Assembly (NCBI GenBank): GCA_032173965.1
Contig: CM063284.1
Location: forward strand, 132,237,125 to 132,301,124
DNA: 64,000 nt
Direction: 5' to 3'
Source: Sitta carolinensis
Lineage: Eukaryota; Chordata; Aves; Passeriformes; Sittidae
A program made the position numbers and the translations under genes. Numbering within the stretch: position 1 is the first letter of the stretch; each line of letters opens with the position of its first letter. Below, one piece after another: positions 1-15,500 of this stretch. The notes beneath the pieces are model-generated. The model was not told the DNA's origin and searched no databases. It saw only the letters and a program-made list of their open reading frames with translations.

Positions 1-422
1 TGTAGATTGGATTGAATTTTGAAGTTATCTCTCATTTTTGAGAAATTACCAAATTCAGATAGCAGCTGTATGTAAGACAGAATGAACCTTTTTAATGATT
101 GCATATTTCTACTGCTCAACAGATGTATATGAAACTCTAGGCATTAGTGAGATAGCGGTGTTCCTTTAGAGAGACACAGAGTGCTGCAGTTTGAAGAAGT
201 ATAAAGAAATACAGGGATAATGCATTTGAGTCAAGAATAGCTACCCTTAAGAAGTAAGGATTTTCACTGAAGAAAAAACCCAGTTTAAACAGTGAAAGAG
301 GCTTTACTATGAACAACAGAATGCCTATAGATATTTTTGTTAAAATTCTCCTAATATGCAAGAACGGATGCATCTGCTTACAAACTGAATGCTCTTCTCT
401 TTGCTCCATTTTACCACCATAC
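1..422 (-). other. RGS22: RGS22 intron (partial, runs off the left edge)
   Basis: Begins with donor GTATGG directly after the exon at 423-584. The next exon should start with the continuation of the last RGS domain, but I find nothing resembling it here. No repeat or RNA gene was recognised. Confidence 0.6.
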
Positions 423-584
423 CTTATACTTTTGCACCTCTTGCCAAAAGAGCACTCCGTTCCCCAGTAGGTCTCCCTTCAGTGCCACAAAGCGTTGGAA
501 CAGATTTGCTGTCACTGGATCCAAAAGCACTTTGCGGAAAGCAATTATTTCACTAGATGAAGAAACATTCTTATTGTCCACATG
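423..584 (-). CDS. RGS22: RGS22 coding exon 21 (start of the last RGS domain)
   Basis: 162 bp, 54 codons, phase 0 at both ends. Acceptor is a TTTTGACAG and donor is AAG|GTATGG on the minus strand. It encodes [20 protein letters not shown] followed by [12 protein letters not shown] and [11 protein letters not shown], the opening helices of the C-terminal RGS domain. The domain is cut off by the window edge. Confidence 0.93.
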
Positions 585-3500
585 CTGTCAAAAGAAGAAA
601 TAGATGCACCAAATAAACTTTGTTTCAAAAAGCAATAACAAAGGCATTAGTGAGTGTAAACTGAATGATCCTTATCTTTGCACTGACCTTAACTTTCAGT
701 AGTTTATGAGTTTATGACATGGATACAATAAAATGTGGCAAGGTTTCATTTCTTTCTTTCCTTTTTTTTTTTTTCCAGTTTGGTTTGGGGAACATTTTTT
801 GGAAGATGTGATGGGAGAGGAAATGGCTGACAATGATTTAGACCATATGACTGCATACTACAAAGTATAGAAACAGCTATTGTTATTGATTATGGTAATG
901 AGCTACTTTTCTAGAGAACATTTTGAGTTTTATGCAAACAAACAACAAAGGAAAAGGAACACACAAACCACATAACTTAAAGTTGTAAAATGCTTCTGAC
1001 AGGGATCTCACCAACAAAATGAGGTTTGAAATGTGTTGCTATGATCACCCACAGAAGCCAAAGAGTTTGCTCTCTGTGAAATAAAGCTACCAATAGTAAA
1101 ATAGAATTTAAATTCATTGAAACATTTTGGAAATCCTCATGCTGCCAACCACGAGAACAGTAGGCAGCCAGGAAAGGGTGGAGAAAAGAAAGATGGCTTA
1201 TGCAGGGAGAGTTTGTTTGAACTGAAGTTCATGCTGGCCTGCCTTCCTGAACAAACAGTTCTTGTGCCTTTGCTGAGGAGCAAGCCAAACAACCCCCTTT
1301 TGTTATCAGATGGATGAATGAAAACCATCTTCTAAAAGTGGTTTAAAACTCTTGAAGTCCTGGAGGGGTGGAGTGCTGTTCAGTGGTGAGCATCAGTCGG
1401 AAACATTTTTAGTTGCTGCCAAAAGTCCTGGAAATCTAACCTGGTTCTAAGCTGAGAGGGTTTCTGCAACTTATCTTAAAAACAGGGGTTATGCTCAGTG
1501 TCCTGTCACACAGAATTCCAGGGGTGACAGCCTACCCAGGCAAAAAGGAGGGGGATGTCTCTCAGAGGGTCCCTTGGTGAAAATAAAGTCAGCTCAGTTT
1601 AGGCAGGTTGGATCTTTTAGGTAGGGTTGGATCTTCTCAGCCCTTCTCCAGTTCTCCAAACATGTTTTATTCCCTGTGACCAGGACATAGGGAACTTTTG
1701 AGAAAAATTACTTCTAGGGCATATTCATGAAGGGAAGAACAAAAAGTTGCTTCCATCCCTATACCACTATATAAACACTGCTTATTTTATGGGTCAACAA
1801 CCTTGAAGCACAACATGGAGAACAACCATCTTCCTGACAAACAAAGGGAAAAATCAGTTAACAGAACCCACATGCACTTTGGATCTCTTTTTTGCTGATG
1901 GTTTGCATGGATAATTGGTGACCGGGTTTCTAGTTTGATTTCAACAGACAATAAAAGTTCAACTGAACAAATGTACACAACTTGTATGTTGGCAATCGCA
2001 GAAAGTTCACTGCTCTTCAAGAGGAAAAAAACTGGCAAACATCTGATGAACTGTATTATTACAAAGGTTTAAAAAGTTTAAATTTGATATTATCTCAGTG
2101 CTGTGTGATTAAAATACAATTCTAAATGAAACAGATACTGTGAGATATGATTAAACCTGCCCACTCTGTTGCATACTTCACATTCCCTTTTGTGTCTGCA
2201 CGTAATCCACTTGCAATAATAAATAAACTACCAGATGCTGGAATGAACAGCTTGTCCAAATAAGTCCACTGCATGCAAAATACAGATAAATGTGAATTAA
2301 AGGTACAATATTAGTTTGAGGAGTGTTAATAGTGCTCCAAAGCCCAAGACAAGAGACCTTTATTTTCAAGTATGACCTCTCCAGATGGAAAGGGAGAGAA
2401 ATTTACAATGAACATCCAGCAGGGAGCTAAATTCAGGAGTAATGTGAGCAATCAGTCCACTGTAACCAGTATAGTCATGATTGCTTTCAACAGCATTACA
2501 TTTGGGCCTCGCACTGTAAACAGAGAAATTGTGAAGAATGCGCAAGGTCCAAATGAAAAAGGCTGTGAAACTGCAGACAAAAGAGATGTGGTAAATTTCA
2601 CCTGCCTTCCACATCCTGGTTGTCTTTTGCTGGTCTTTGTGTGAAAGATCTTCAGATATGTTCCCTATCTATAGGTGAACAAATATTTTTATTTTATTTT
2701 TTTAAATATTCTTAGTTTTTGGTCAGCCTTTTAATGATTAAGATCCCAGTGTTATAATAGTTCATATGTCTTCTTACAGATTTTATATCTGAAATTTGCT
2801 GTGGACCTGCACAGAATGCTGTCCCTTCTTCAGCTATAAATGAGCACCTGCTCATAAAGACTGGGGAATTAAAGAAGAAAAGCAGCAGTAGCAGTCAAAC
2901 TGTGCACTCCACTGGTGGTGGAGTTTACTTCACCCATAATGTTCTGAGGGACCTCTTGTGTGAGGAATAAATTTTGGGTTTGGGGTTATTTTTTAGTATG
3001 AAATGTTTTTAGTTCCTTAGTACAGCTGTATCAGGAATACAGACTTGATCCTGCAACTTCTTTGTAGCTAAATTGCATCTCAAAAAAAGGGCAGGTTTCC
3101 TGAATAAGGGCTACATAGCATGCCCACACTGTTTTGTCACTGTGAAATATGAAGCCAGTGGAGAATGTCATCTGGTTTCACTTCTTCTAATATACTTTCT
3201 TCAAAGAATCTTTTCATCCTCTGAATTTTCAATAAGAAAGAGAAAAGAGCAATTGCACATAAATGGAGTTAAGAAAAACTAAAAGCTCATTAGAAGGATG
3301 TATTTCCTGTAAACTGTTTATCTGAGTTGAATACAGCATTTTCTAAACTACTTGGTCTAATCTCCCTGCCAACACAGTGCAGCAGGTGCAAAAAGAGGCA
3401 TGAGTTGGCTTCCAGACCTGGAAGCAGCTTAACCTTACTGCTTGGTCTTCTGTCAGGACATGTAAAGGAGGCAGAGTTCAGCTAAAAAAGGCAGAGGCTT

Positions 3501-6500
3501 AGGAATTTATTTTATTTCATTAACATAATACTTATTAAAATTACTGTTTCTCTTATTGAAACCTATACTTTTCAGATCACATAGTGCTCTGAATTAATGG
3601 AAAAGATTCGGTTTATATTCACTTCTGACAACCTTCACGATGTTATAAAGATAACAGAAAACAAGTTTTATGAATCAATGCAGTTGCATATGTTGGTGGA
3701 ACTGTGAAGTTTCCTTCTGCTATGACATTCACATGTCAGAGCTGTTGTGGAAGTGCAAAACACCAAGTCTTTGCATCTGTCACCAGCAGCATGATCCCCC
3801 TACATGGATCACAGCCACAGAGGCACTCATAAAAGGCAGATGTTAGCCCTGCCCATTCCTCAGTCTTTCTAACGAACCAGCAGGAGTGAAAGGCTCCTCA
3901 CTCCCAGCTTTTTGGCAAGTTTCTGAAGTAACCAATTGGAGCAAGGCCTGTAGCACTTAACCTTCACACTCAGAAGAACTTCACAAGTCCTGAAGATGAT
4001 TCTGCAGGAACTGCAGCTCCAGATGGGAGAATGTAGACAGTGTAAGAGAAAGAATTATGTCACGGGAAATTCACTCATTTGCTTGTGTTTTGGTCCCATT
4101 GGGCAAATCCTTTACACAAAGCAGTATTTCTTCAGTGCACAACTGTATGGCTAAGGCAAAATGGCACAGGGAGAGTGTAGCACTACAGCAAAAATTAGGT
4201 CAGTCTCCTGGAAGCCTGGATGGCAGCAGAGCTAACACCAGCTCCTTCAGATTTAGGATCTAACAATAATACTGTCAGCTAAACTAAGCCTTCAGATGGA
4301 CTACCTTCACATTTATCAAGATAGATGTTCCAACCTGTACATGTTACAGCACCTCTTTTCTTTCAATGTAAACTGAAAGTAAGCTGTGAGCTGCTTTTCC
4401 TCTGAACCTTTTTATCCCAATGGTAAATTATGAGCCAAACAAAAAACAATGCCTGTATGTGTTGCCGTTGTTAAAAAATTACCTTTGCTTGTGCCTCTGC
4501 CCCATGGTGTTCATCTGCCAGGAACAATGGCAGCCATTGTTTTTCTAATCTCTTCTGGACGCATTGCTGAACTTCTAGCAGAGCCGCTGCTGAAAGTTGA
4601 TCATGAAGGCTTTGTCTCCTTCCTCCACCTGAATGCATTAACTAAGCAATCCAAATACAATAACACATGACATAAACTTTTGTGTATACCAAAAGTCCTT
4701 TATCTTTCTACATCCTTGATTTAGCAAAGCATGAGCTTAACTGTAAGCAAAGCACTTAATGCATGCTTACCCAAGGCTCACATGTACTTTTCATAAAAGG
4801 GAACAGATTACATTTGTCCCTACCTATAATAGGATACAGACTCTGGCAAAAAATACCCCAGCTTGACCAAGTAAATTGCCTAAGTATCAAGATATGTCAG
4901 AGTACCACGGCTCAGACTTGCTGTCTGTGGCTTTACTGACATACTAAAATAGAAAGCTGGAACAAGTCACTGTGCCTGAAAGTAATTTTTACACTTTTTC
5001 TGAGCTCGTGCATGCTCTTGGCTATGGCCTCAAATCACCATTTAAGAGAGATGTTCTGTAAGAGGTAAGGAGGAAAAGCCTGAGCAGGAGGGAAGGGACC
5101 TATACAACCCGAACAGAACCAGATTTCTGGCCAAAAATATAGGTGAGATTTGAGGAGATAGCTTGGGGAAAAGCTGGAGCAAACCCACTTGTGGATTTTT
5201 ATCTCAGTCACAGTCACAGTGATTGTTCTTTATAAATGGCTCTGTAACTGCTACCTTTTCTTGTTGTTCTCTGGTAGCTGGGCTGTTGGGTCCAAAGAAG
5301 TACTTGTTGTTGAAGTACTTGGTTTTAATGTTGTTAGATTTTTCATCATTTTTTTCTTTATCCTTGTGGAGTGTCTTTCTGAACTCTTCAATATCTAGCC
5401 AGCACATGAGATCCATGCTACAAACAAATTTAAACAGAATGTTATTTCAATATTGAGTTAATTTCATCAACATTCATGGTTTAGTTTAACCACAACCCAC
5501 CAAAGTATTCAAGACCTAAATACCAGGTCAGATTGAGTTGAAATTTTATGTCATTTTTCCTCGGCTAGTACCATCTGCTGAGACCATGGCACTTGCTGAA
5601 CAGACAGAGCAAACTTACATCTTAGAGATCTCACTAAGGGTGCCATCTGCCATACTCCTGAAAGAAGTAACCTCCTCAGTAGTCACTGCTAAATCCAGCA
5701 GGGGCTGTGAACCGGAACCATAGTTCAGAATGAAAAATGAAACAGATGAGAATTTGACTCAGTACTGAGGCTGCAAGCCACTGAGAGACAAGTTGATGCC
5801 TCCTGCTCTGCCTGAGAAAGGAGCAGGGGTGACTGCTGGGAACATCGGCCCAAGAAAGAAAAGACCCTTCCTGCCCTATGTGAAGTGCTAGAGTTTAAGT
5901 CAGTCTGTAGTTAAGCAGATAAAAACAATTAATGGCAAAATTTGTTTCTAGGGCTTTTTGTGGGCTGCTTTCTCATAATTACCAATTCTACCACTTATTT
6001 CGTTAGTCATAGTCAGTGACAAATCATTTCAATTATGCAATTCTCAGTCTATATATTGTTCATAATATTTGAGTGTACACTATAAATTTAAGTTTGTTTT
6101 CATAGAATCATAGAATGGTTTTGCTCTTTAAACCAGACAACAGAATAAATGACATATCTACAATTTCAGTTTAATTTATTTGTCTGTTTTCTGACAGTAT
6201 CTTATTATCTGAAGGTCTAAGAGCATTTTAATGAGTACATTCACTGTATTTGCAGCAGGAAATATGAAACATTGAATTCAGACCAATCTGTTTCAGCTTT
6301 CCATTTGGTTAATAACTGGCTTTTCAAAACATTAATCTATGAGTAAAATGTTCAAAAGCATCTGACTGATTTAAGAGCAGATGTTCTCCTTTCAAAAGTC
6401 TTTTGAGACCCTTACAGAACCCTAAGTTCTACTGAGACTGAAATTCTTTTATTTTCTAGTTCATCACAACATGGCTAAGTTCACCCAAATGCAAGTGATC

Positions 6501-9500
6501 CAAATTACTGTGGTTTATGGAGTTACTCCTTGGCATCTACCTATGACAACTGACCAAATACGTGCATCTTTTTAAAAAGTAAAATATATAATCTTCAAGT
6601 GTGTTAGATAAACCATTTAGTGGTGGCTTATCCTGGCATACTGGATCAGGAGCACATCCATAGTCCATTAGCCTGGTGAGACTAACAAGTGGTAATTCAC
6701 TAAACTGAAGTAACACAAATTGTCCTGCAATTGTGTGAATACATCCTATATATATAACAAAGTATTAATTAATGGAGCTTTATTCAGTTTCTTAACAGAA
6801 TTTGTATGCAGGTACTCTGCAGCCTGTCCTTCCTGAAACTTGGATCACTTACAATTGGATATTATCAGAACCATAAGTTTCAATTAAAAGGCAAATGATG
6901 TGTTCATTGGGTTTTTTTCTGAAATTTTCCAGACTGCATTAGTTCTAGGATCCCTTCAGCTTATAGTACCATTAAGCACCTTCATTGTAGCGTGCCATCT
7001 GGACTCCAGAGTAACTAGTCTGGACCCAGCCCTAAAACATTTTCATGAGACTTTTGCAAATGTTTTTCTTCCTTATGAAGGTTTACAAAAAAGAGAAAAA
7101 AAAAAAAGTCCCATAAATTAAACATTTCTCTGCCTGGCTCTGCCACTTAAGATGGGACTTGTCTGTGATTAACAAAGAAGCAGGAAATACCAGAGGCAAT
7201 TCAGCATACCTGTCCATGACCTGTTATCTGCTGATTCCTACCATTTCCCCAGTTAGAGAGGAACTCAAGACTAGTTGTCTCGAAACTGCAATTTGTAAAG
7301 GGCATGTGCAAGACCATTTGTTGGGGGGCAGGAAGAAAATATTAAAACTTTAGTAGCACGTGTATAGAATTTATTAAAAAATATATATATACATATATAT
7401 ATATATACATATATATGTATATATATATATATACACACGCACAGAGGTTCCATGCTCAAAAAGTTTTTACTGATGAGATGCATGAGCAAAAAGTTTGACC
7501 ACTGCTCTAGACAACTAACTCAGAAGTCACCTGACTATAGGCAGCTACACCATTAGAATTTCCATCTGAACTCATTATCTGCTGTCCTTTTGCAGTCAGT
7601 AATCTTTGGAATGATCCATCCAAATTGGTTTTGGATGTTACCTTCACAATTAGGAATATTGTGTCCAGAAGTGTATATTACTCTCTTGGACAAAGGGAAC
7701 CTATGTGATGATAAGCAGAAGTGCTGACATTAAGTCTTGGCCAGAGGAGTTTTGTGCTAGATGCCCTTTTCTGAGCACTTTTGAAAAGGCTGACCAATAT
7801 CCAATGTAAAGCTATAGCAGTGCTTGACTAGAAGCAACAGCCAATATGCAAAGCATCGACTCATGGGAAGGAAGGAAAAGTGACAATTAAAGGAAGGAAG
7901 CAACAATTTAAAGACAAAAGAAAAAGTGACAGCTTCTGTTTAGATCTTACTTTTAAAACAAACAGGCTGACTTTTTCAAAGACCTTGCCTAAGATTATAT
8001 CGGCAACAAGCTTGTATTTAAGTCTGTTCAGCAAACACAAAACTGTGGTTGCTGTCACACTGTGAGAATAACATGCCTGTTTTCTATTTGTACATTTTTA
8101 TAATAACCAGCTTTAATTTTTAAAATGTACTAAATTAAATCTGTACTAAAAAAGAGAAAATTTTACTCATTATAGGCTAATTTTTCTACTCATGGGTTTG
8201 CCACTAATCAAAGCAGAAACTGAAAGCAGAACTGTAATACAAATATGTTTTGACAGGATTTTTTACCCCAAACATGTTACGACAATTCAGTTATCTGAAC
8301 AGTGTGTCTGTGTGTTTCATAAATATGCAAAAACATTTTTTAAAAGACTAAGATCTGTCAACACTTACATAGCCAAGATCAGTAGCAAATATTTATTCTG
8401 AACTTAGAAACAGGTAAAACAATAATGATGAAGAAACGTACCTAGCAGAATGCTTATTAAGAAAAGCCTGGAACTGTTCTAACTTCTCTTTGTCATGGAT
8501 CAGGTCAGATAGATTAGGACCTGCCAATTCTTTGGGAGCTTGATGCAAATGCTGATCTTCTTTGAGAGCCCCCGTGTCAGCAGCAGTACTCTGAGGAGAG
8601 AAATTATTTTGCTTGCATAGCTGTTTTTTTCACCTCTGTATTCTGCTCAGTCTAATAATCCTTGCATTAGATAACCTGTCTCTGCAAAACAGCTTTCTAA
8701 TCACTGAGAAAATAAATTGAGTTAAAGCTCCAGCTCCTAGTAAGCTTTACTTTTATGTTTGCTTTAAACACGTCAGTGTCTGCAGGTTCCATAATCAAAT
8801 AACCCAATATATACCTGTAATTTACTTGCAATGGAGGCATTTACTCAAGAGTTGGGGCCCAAAATTCATTCCACAGACTTTAGGTCTGATATTGATGGAA
8901 CTGACAGAAGACCTGTGTATCTAATTAACACCATGGCTGTCAGTTCCCAAAATGAATGGTAGAAATCAAACTATTTGCTTCTCCAAATGAGCATCTGGAC
9001 AGCCTTTCATTGCTGATAGTCAAAGTGTGAACCCTCTCTGACAGAGAAAGGGTTTGTTTTTGTTAGTAGGTACTTGTCTTACCTCATCCTTCTTGGAACT
9101 ACTCACTTGATGCAAAGCCTGGATCTCTCTAAAGTACACGGAGTCCAGCTGTTGAGTTTCTTCCACCAACTCCACCTAATAAAAATAATATCTTGTATCA
9201 TCCCTACAGTACACATTATAGAAAGATGGAGAACTACACGGGCACTTTGCCAGTGAGAATGGATAGAAAAGAATGCATTTGCCAGTAATGAGACTGATGT
9301 TTAGAAGAGATAAGAAGTCACATTGTGACAAACAATTCTATCAATAGCTCTAGTAGAACAAACTTTTCCCATTGTGTAGGATCAGATGCAGTTTTCTACA
9401 GAATACTACTAAATAACCTAACTATAACTTTAAGCAAATAACTTTGATTCAAAAAATTGCTAAATTCTAATGTATACATAATATATCGTGTATATTGTGC

Positions 9501-12500
9501 ATATAATATATTGTGTATATTGGGTCAGACGTACCTGATTACCTATACCAGCAAATTGTATGTCAAACTACCACCAAGAAGCAGAAAAACAGTTCTTAAA
9601 ACTAGGACTCTCAATGGGAAATGTCAAGAAAACAGAGTGCCACAGAGAAAACAGAAGTTTAAGATGAGAAAGATGTTAAAATATCTAAACAAAAAAAGAT
9701 GAAAGCTTTTTGACTTTCAGTCTTGTCCCCTTTCTTAAATTATTGTGTATGATTTGAATTCATGAAGTTGGCATTTTTTAACTTAATTAGAAGCTGTATG
9801 TAACTAAAGCAGTTCTTTGTGTTATGTACAAACAATCAGTAACTGTGAAAGAGATATTTGGTGACTTTCCTGGCTGACTAAAACATTTGAATGCAGATTT
9901 TAGGATATTTAGCAAAACTGAGCCAATGCCTTACACTGATCTGCATGCCCATTACAAAGATTAGAAAGCCGTGATTATCTTATACAAGTGTTTATGTGCC
10001 AGAGAGAAAAGAGAATGTTAAGATTAACATTCATGATACTTTCATCTAAATGTGAATACCACATTAATCACTGTGTTATCTGAATGTCTTCAAGCTCAAT
10101 GTAACTTTATTCCATTGCCATAAAGTGCTTTGGGCAATTTTTTCCCTTAAAAGAAAATATAGTTTAAAATTAAAGAGTAAAATAAATCAGAGTATTTTTC
10201 ATAAAGTATAAAGAGAAAACAGATAGAGGCAGAATGAGAGTCAAGAGTAAAAAGAAACTCTCCTGATTTTATGTTTCATTTAAAGAAAAAATGCATGTAT
10301 ATATATATATATTGAACATATCCCAAATAAACAATTTTGGACTCACCTAATTCTTGATAAAATATTTTGTTTCATTATGGGCCAAATATGTCCTGCTATA
10401 GAGTAGAACAAAAGGGAAGAGTCGAGCCAGGGACTGAACAAAATACAAAGCAGACGTTGTCTTTGTGCTTGGGAAGGAGTGTGCCGAACTATCAGCCTGC
10501 ACCTAGTACAAAGAGACGCAAGTGCCTCCTAGAACAGGTCGTTTTGTGTCTGTATTATAACTCTTCACAAACACTTGTATTGTGCAGTCAAAAGGATTTA
10601 GCTATTTTTTCATGCTTGGATTAAGATTTTTGTGTTATTAAAGCACTGAGAATTCGGCACGTAACTTCACTTGCAAAGTAACGCATCCTCCAAACTGAAA
10701 GGGCAATAGATTATCCTGTGGTTAACTCAAGGAGATATAAACTGACACACATATTAACTGAAAGGAAAAATATATCTCTTCAATTCTTACTTTTCACTAG
10801 AAGCAGTGAAAACAGAGAGCTCAAAAGCAGACTCCTTTTGATGCAAAATCGATGTATAAGAGCCCTCAGCTGCACTGGTGACTTGACTCAGTGAGGACTG
10901 GCAATAGACACTAAACTCTTATAAGTAGTACACACAGAAAATACACAGCTACAAAAGACTAAAACTAGTCTGATAGAAAGTGTAAAAAATTTCAGATTCA
11001 TTAAAAGTATCAATCAATTCCAAGGTGTACTGCAGGTCATAAAGAATTGTAGCTGAAATAGTTTAAAAAAATTTATCTGAAAGGTTAGAAAAGAGTTGAT
11101 AAGCAAAGAAAATATTTTACAGATGTGTTTGGATTACTATATTTCATTTCACTAAGTTTCTCAAAGTTTCAACGTTTCTAAAGGATATTATGTTATCACA
11201 GGATGAGAGGAAAAGTCCCCTCGCGAATTAAGTAGAAGGTAGAAACTCAAAACCAAAGAAATAAATCATTTTCATTATGGGGTGGGGTTCCTATTGGAGT
11301 CTCACAGGGACCTGCACTGAGGTTGTTTTTTAAATATTCAGAAACTATCTGGAAAAGGAGATGAGTGAGGAGACAACAACATTTGCAAAATGATTCCACA
11401 GAGCAAAAAATTAAATTGACTGCAAAAAGCTGCAGGATAGCAGGACACTTTAGCATCTGCGTGATAAAAGACCAGCTGAATTCAATGATAATAAACATTA
11501 AATCATTCCAGTGAGCTCCAAATTAGGGCTTTCCATTAGTAGTTATTACTTGGGAAGGAAATCTTGGAATCACTGCAGATCGTTATTAGCTTACACTTTG
11601 CACATCCACTTAAAGTTCACCAGGAGTCAAAAGGCAATTAGCATGATAGGAACAATTAGGAACGGATGAAGAGCACAACAGCAAACATATATCTTTCTCA
11701 TATTGTGGCATCCAGAAGGAGTTTGACCTACAGCGAGCAACTTGTAGGTAAGTTTACAAAGAACAGAGAGCCACAGAATCCACCACTGTCATTGCCATTT
11801 CTTGTTGTATTGTCAAAGGCACAGTCAGGATTGCAGCCATCTCCTCTGACCTCCATGAGCATGCTCAATTCAAGCTTTCAGAACATTTTGGGATTAGAAC
11901 TGACTATACCTCTGAGCCACTTTTTTAGAGCAGCAGTCTAAAAAGTGCTTGGGGCAAATACAGCTGAATCACCATATCACATCTCCTCTATGCTAAGCAG
12001 TAGCTGCACTTAAATACTAAACACCAGAAATACCTACTCTCACTGCACTGACACTTTAAAAAACCACTTAACTATGTGCTTATCATTAAAATTATAGAGT
12101 TAAAAAAAAATTAAAAATCCATCATAAAAAAATTACTTCTGATCAATGGTATGATTGCAGAAACATGAAACTTTCTGAGTGCAAAGATAATTTTTACCAT
12201 AGCAAGATGTGTTCCCCCCCAATCCACAGGCCAAGGAGTCTATGAAGCCCAAACCTTCCTTTCAGATGAGATGTCTGCTCTCCACAAGAAGCTCAGCCTA
12301 TTTCCACATATCAGGATAGAAAGGACTAAGTAAAACATCTTGTAATACTTCTCCCTTCCTGAGTATAAATACATCAGGGTTGCATATGAATGCTCTAGTG
12401 ATTTTCTTCCCTGAAATAAGAATTGTTCATGGTGTCATCCAGATATTACCTTTCTATAAGCGTATTTGTCTGCTTCCACCATCTTCATCCATGGTTCCAG

Positions 12501-15500
12501 CAGAATAGTGAGGATATGTTCTTCTGCTAGGTCAAAAAGATCTTCAAAAGCTGGGTCAATTTTATGATAAATCATATTTTTCTTATTCTGATGAAGTTCA
12601 ATATCCATATTGGCAGATGGAGCAATGTAAGTTGCATAAAGGAGCTAAAATAAAATAGAAGAAAACTGTATCTTAGCCATCATCCATTTCAATAGTTACA
12701 GACCCTTGAAGGGGAGAATTAATGGGTATTTGTCCCCCACTGCCCTGCTGTATGTTCAGAACTAGCATTAGTCCAAAATTCAGTTATTGACATAATGGAT
12801 GCCCCTGCCATTTTTACTCTTATTCGTTAAAAAGGTTAATGCAATTTTCACTTGGGTATATTTGACTGATACTTAGGTTCAGATAACCACAATTAATACA
12901 GCAACTGCAGTCTTCATGAATTCACACTGTTGTTTTGCAGAATATGTGCTGGGTTAATTTGTGAAGGCATCATACTTCTAGGAGACATAATTTGTAAATT
13001 TGAGGTTAAAATTAATAAAAAAATTATATGATATCATTCTGTGTGGAGGTTCTCTTAGTTTTTTGACAATGGTGAGACTCTTATAATAGTACAGAATCTG
13101 TGCAAGAGATACCACTGCACAGCTAAGGTCTAAGCCCTTACAAAACCAAGGATCACAACATGCTTCTTATCTGAAACAGAGAGTTTGCCGTTCAACAGGT
13201 ACTGGGAGCAGAAAACTGAACCTGGAGGATATTTCCTTCTCCCTAACAGCTCATCCTTGAAGCACAGAGTTTCATAAATAAATAAATAAATAATTTTAAA
13301 TAATTTTTTTTTTCATACAGTCCCCTACATAAAAGTCTTGTTTTCTAAATGTTCTGTAAATTATGCTATGAAAGCGAACACTGAAAACTCAGAGCAAAAC
13401 ACTTTTTTCCAGGAATATCTTGGAGGAGAATATTCCAGCATAGCTTTCAAAAACTATATGATTCTGACTGCAGCTAGGAACTCAAGTTAAAAAAAAAATG
13501 CTGCCAAAATACATTTCCTTATTACATATCCTTATAAAAATTTTTTTCTTCTTCAAATTGTGAAAGTCTAACTATATTTCAAACATACAGTTAGGGACCA
13601 GATTAGTTGCACAAATCAGAATTTCTCTCTAGGATAGCACTGACAAGTCCATTTTCACTGTTTATTATCACACAGGTTTGACAATTAAGAATTCAGGATT
13701 CTGATAATTCTTTTTCCCTATGTTGCTAAAATCCAGCTGTAACTAGAAGATGTACAAAGCAATAGAAGAGAAGAAAATAATATGTTTGCTCTGTGTTCAA
13801 GCAGTAATAAAACACTGGTGTGCTTGGATTTCAAGCACAAGGGAAGAATATTTGAGTACATTAAATAACTATGTTTCTGCTTGTTTTAAATTAAATGTTG
13901 ATTTATTAGACTCTCAAACAGCAACAGTAATAGAGTATTTGCCTATTATTTTGGACCTTTACAATTTGAAACAAACCCTTTAGATTCTCCTGGTATTAGG
14001 TCACTGAGAAATATAGGGCTACAAGGCTGACATCCATCCCGCAGTTAGCTCTTGTTATGATTACTGTATTTATTTTGTATGCAGGATTCTACATTTTCAC
14101 TGCAAACAGAGATGGTTTGGTTTGTGCCTACAGTGCCTATTGCTATCGGTGCAATAATGATGTGCAGGTGCAAAGTATAAGAGAAATAGAACATCCATAT
14201 GAAGAGTCTTACCTGAAAACAAGACCACATTTATCCTAAAGTAAACCCTTCTCAGTAAATCCCTAAGTACATTTAAATTTAACAGCTTTAATTAGATTCA
14301 TAGTGATTTCAAAAGCTGAAAGTTACTTTGAAGAGCCCTAACACTAGGAAAGTTTCAGTTGCATCATGTTAAGTCTGATCCAAAACATTTAATATATAAA
14401 ATTAGCCAAATTAGAAGGGGCAAGTCCAATGATATCAAGATGCAGTTTCTTTAAAAATAGCCTTTTTAAAAAGGGGTTAACGATTTCATTTGTCTATAGG
14501 ACCATGTTACTCCAACTGTTAGGACTTCCCACATAGAGGATCTGTAGATTAGTAAAAAGCTTCAAAAAGAGGTCTTCAATATTTTAACACAAATTAACCT
14601 GGTTCCTTAAAGGAGTGATTATTTGAGCATAGTTTCAAGAATAAAATAAAACAAACACACCACTGGTTCCTTGGCTGGAATTCCCTTCCCCTATGATTTT
14701 GTATGAAATAGGTTAACCTGTGTATATTTTCTACTCTTCTTTAGAGCTGGGAAAAAAAATATCAACCTACCAAGTCAGAAATTGCCCAGACTAAGAAATG
14801 TTGACCAAAAGCTATTGACAATCTGCTCACATGAACACCGTTGTAATATATTGCCACATTAGGGACTGCCTTTGTAGGCTGCTCTACCCTGCTCCCATTT
14901 CTTTTTAATTTCACATGCAAAAGCAAAACATAGTAAAGACAGATATTTTTCTCCAGAACCAATAGTAAGGGCTAGCAATACACATGAAGCAAAAATTTAG
15001 AGGTGGTTAAGCTAGCTAGTGGAATGCATTTTTCCAAACTCAAAGAACCAGACCCTCAGTGGTGTAATCATTATGACCTCTTTATTTGAAGGATGCACAT
15101 TTGCAGTGTCAGAGGATTTGGCATCTTCTTACTTGATTCAATTTGGTTGCAAGGACTTCAGGATAAACAACTGAAATGAATTCTAGACTTGTCAAAAAAG
15201 AGGAAAAGCGTCTGTTCACAGATTTCAGCACTGGGCAATGCAATTTGCAAGACATTTTATAAAAAGTAACAAACATAGCCTCTTTTTATTCCTATGTCCT
15301 GGAATTCCCAAGATTTTCTCATTCTCAGTGAAATACTGAAACTGTTATGTCGATCAATCTCCCAAGGGATCAATAGGAAAAATTGAATGAACTTACAAGT
15401 TAATCAATTCATACAAAAATCTGAAGCATATGACATCAAATGCATATCAAACTTTGTTGATTCATTGTTTTGTTCCTATTGAAAAACACAAGAATTTTTC

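Larger units (their letters stand above)
5418..8441 (-). other. RGS22: RGS22 intron 17
   Basis: About 3 kb. It holds a short CR1 tail near 6100 and a long TA-rich microsatellite at about 7378-7436, both listed separately. Nothing else recognised. Confidence 0.5.

Noticed and set aside
4625..4632. Alternative acceptor CATTCAG|GTGGAG for RGS22 exon 19
   Set aside because: It would break the phase with exon 18 and drop the MH-x-GG residues. The AG nine bases upstream fits both.
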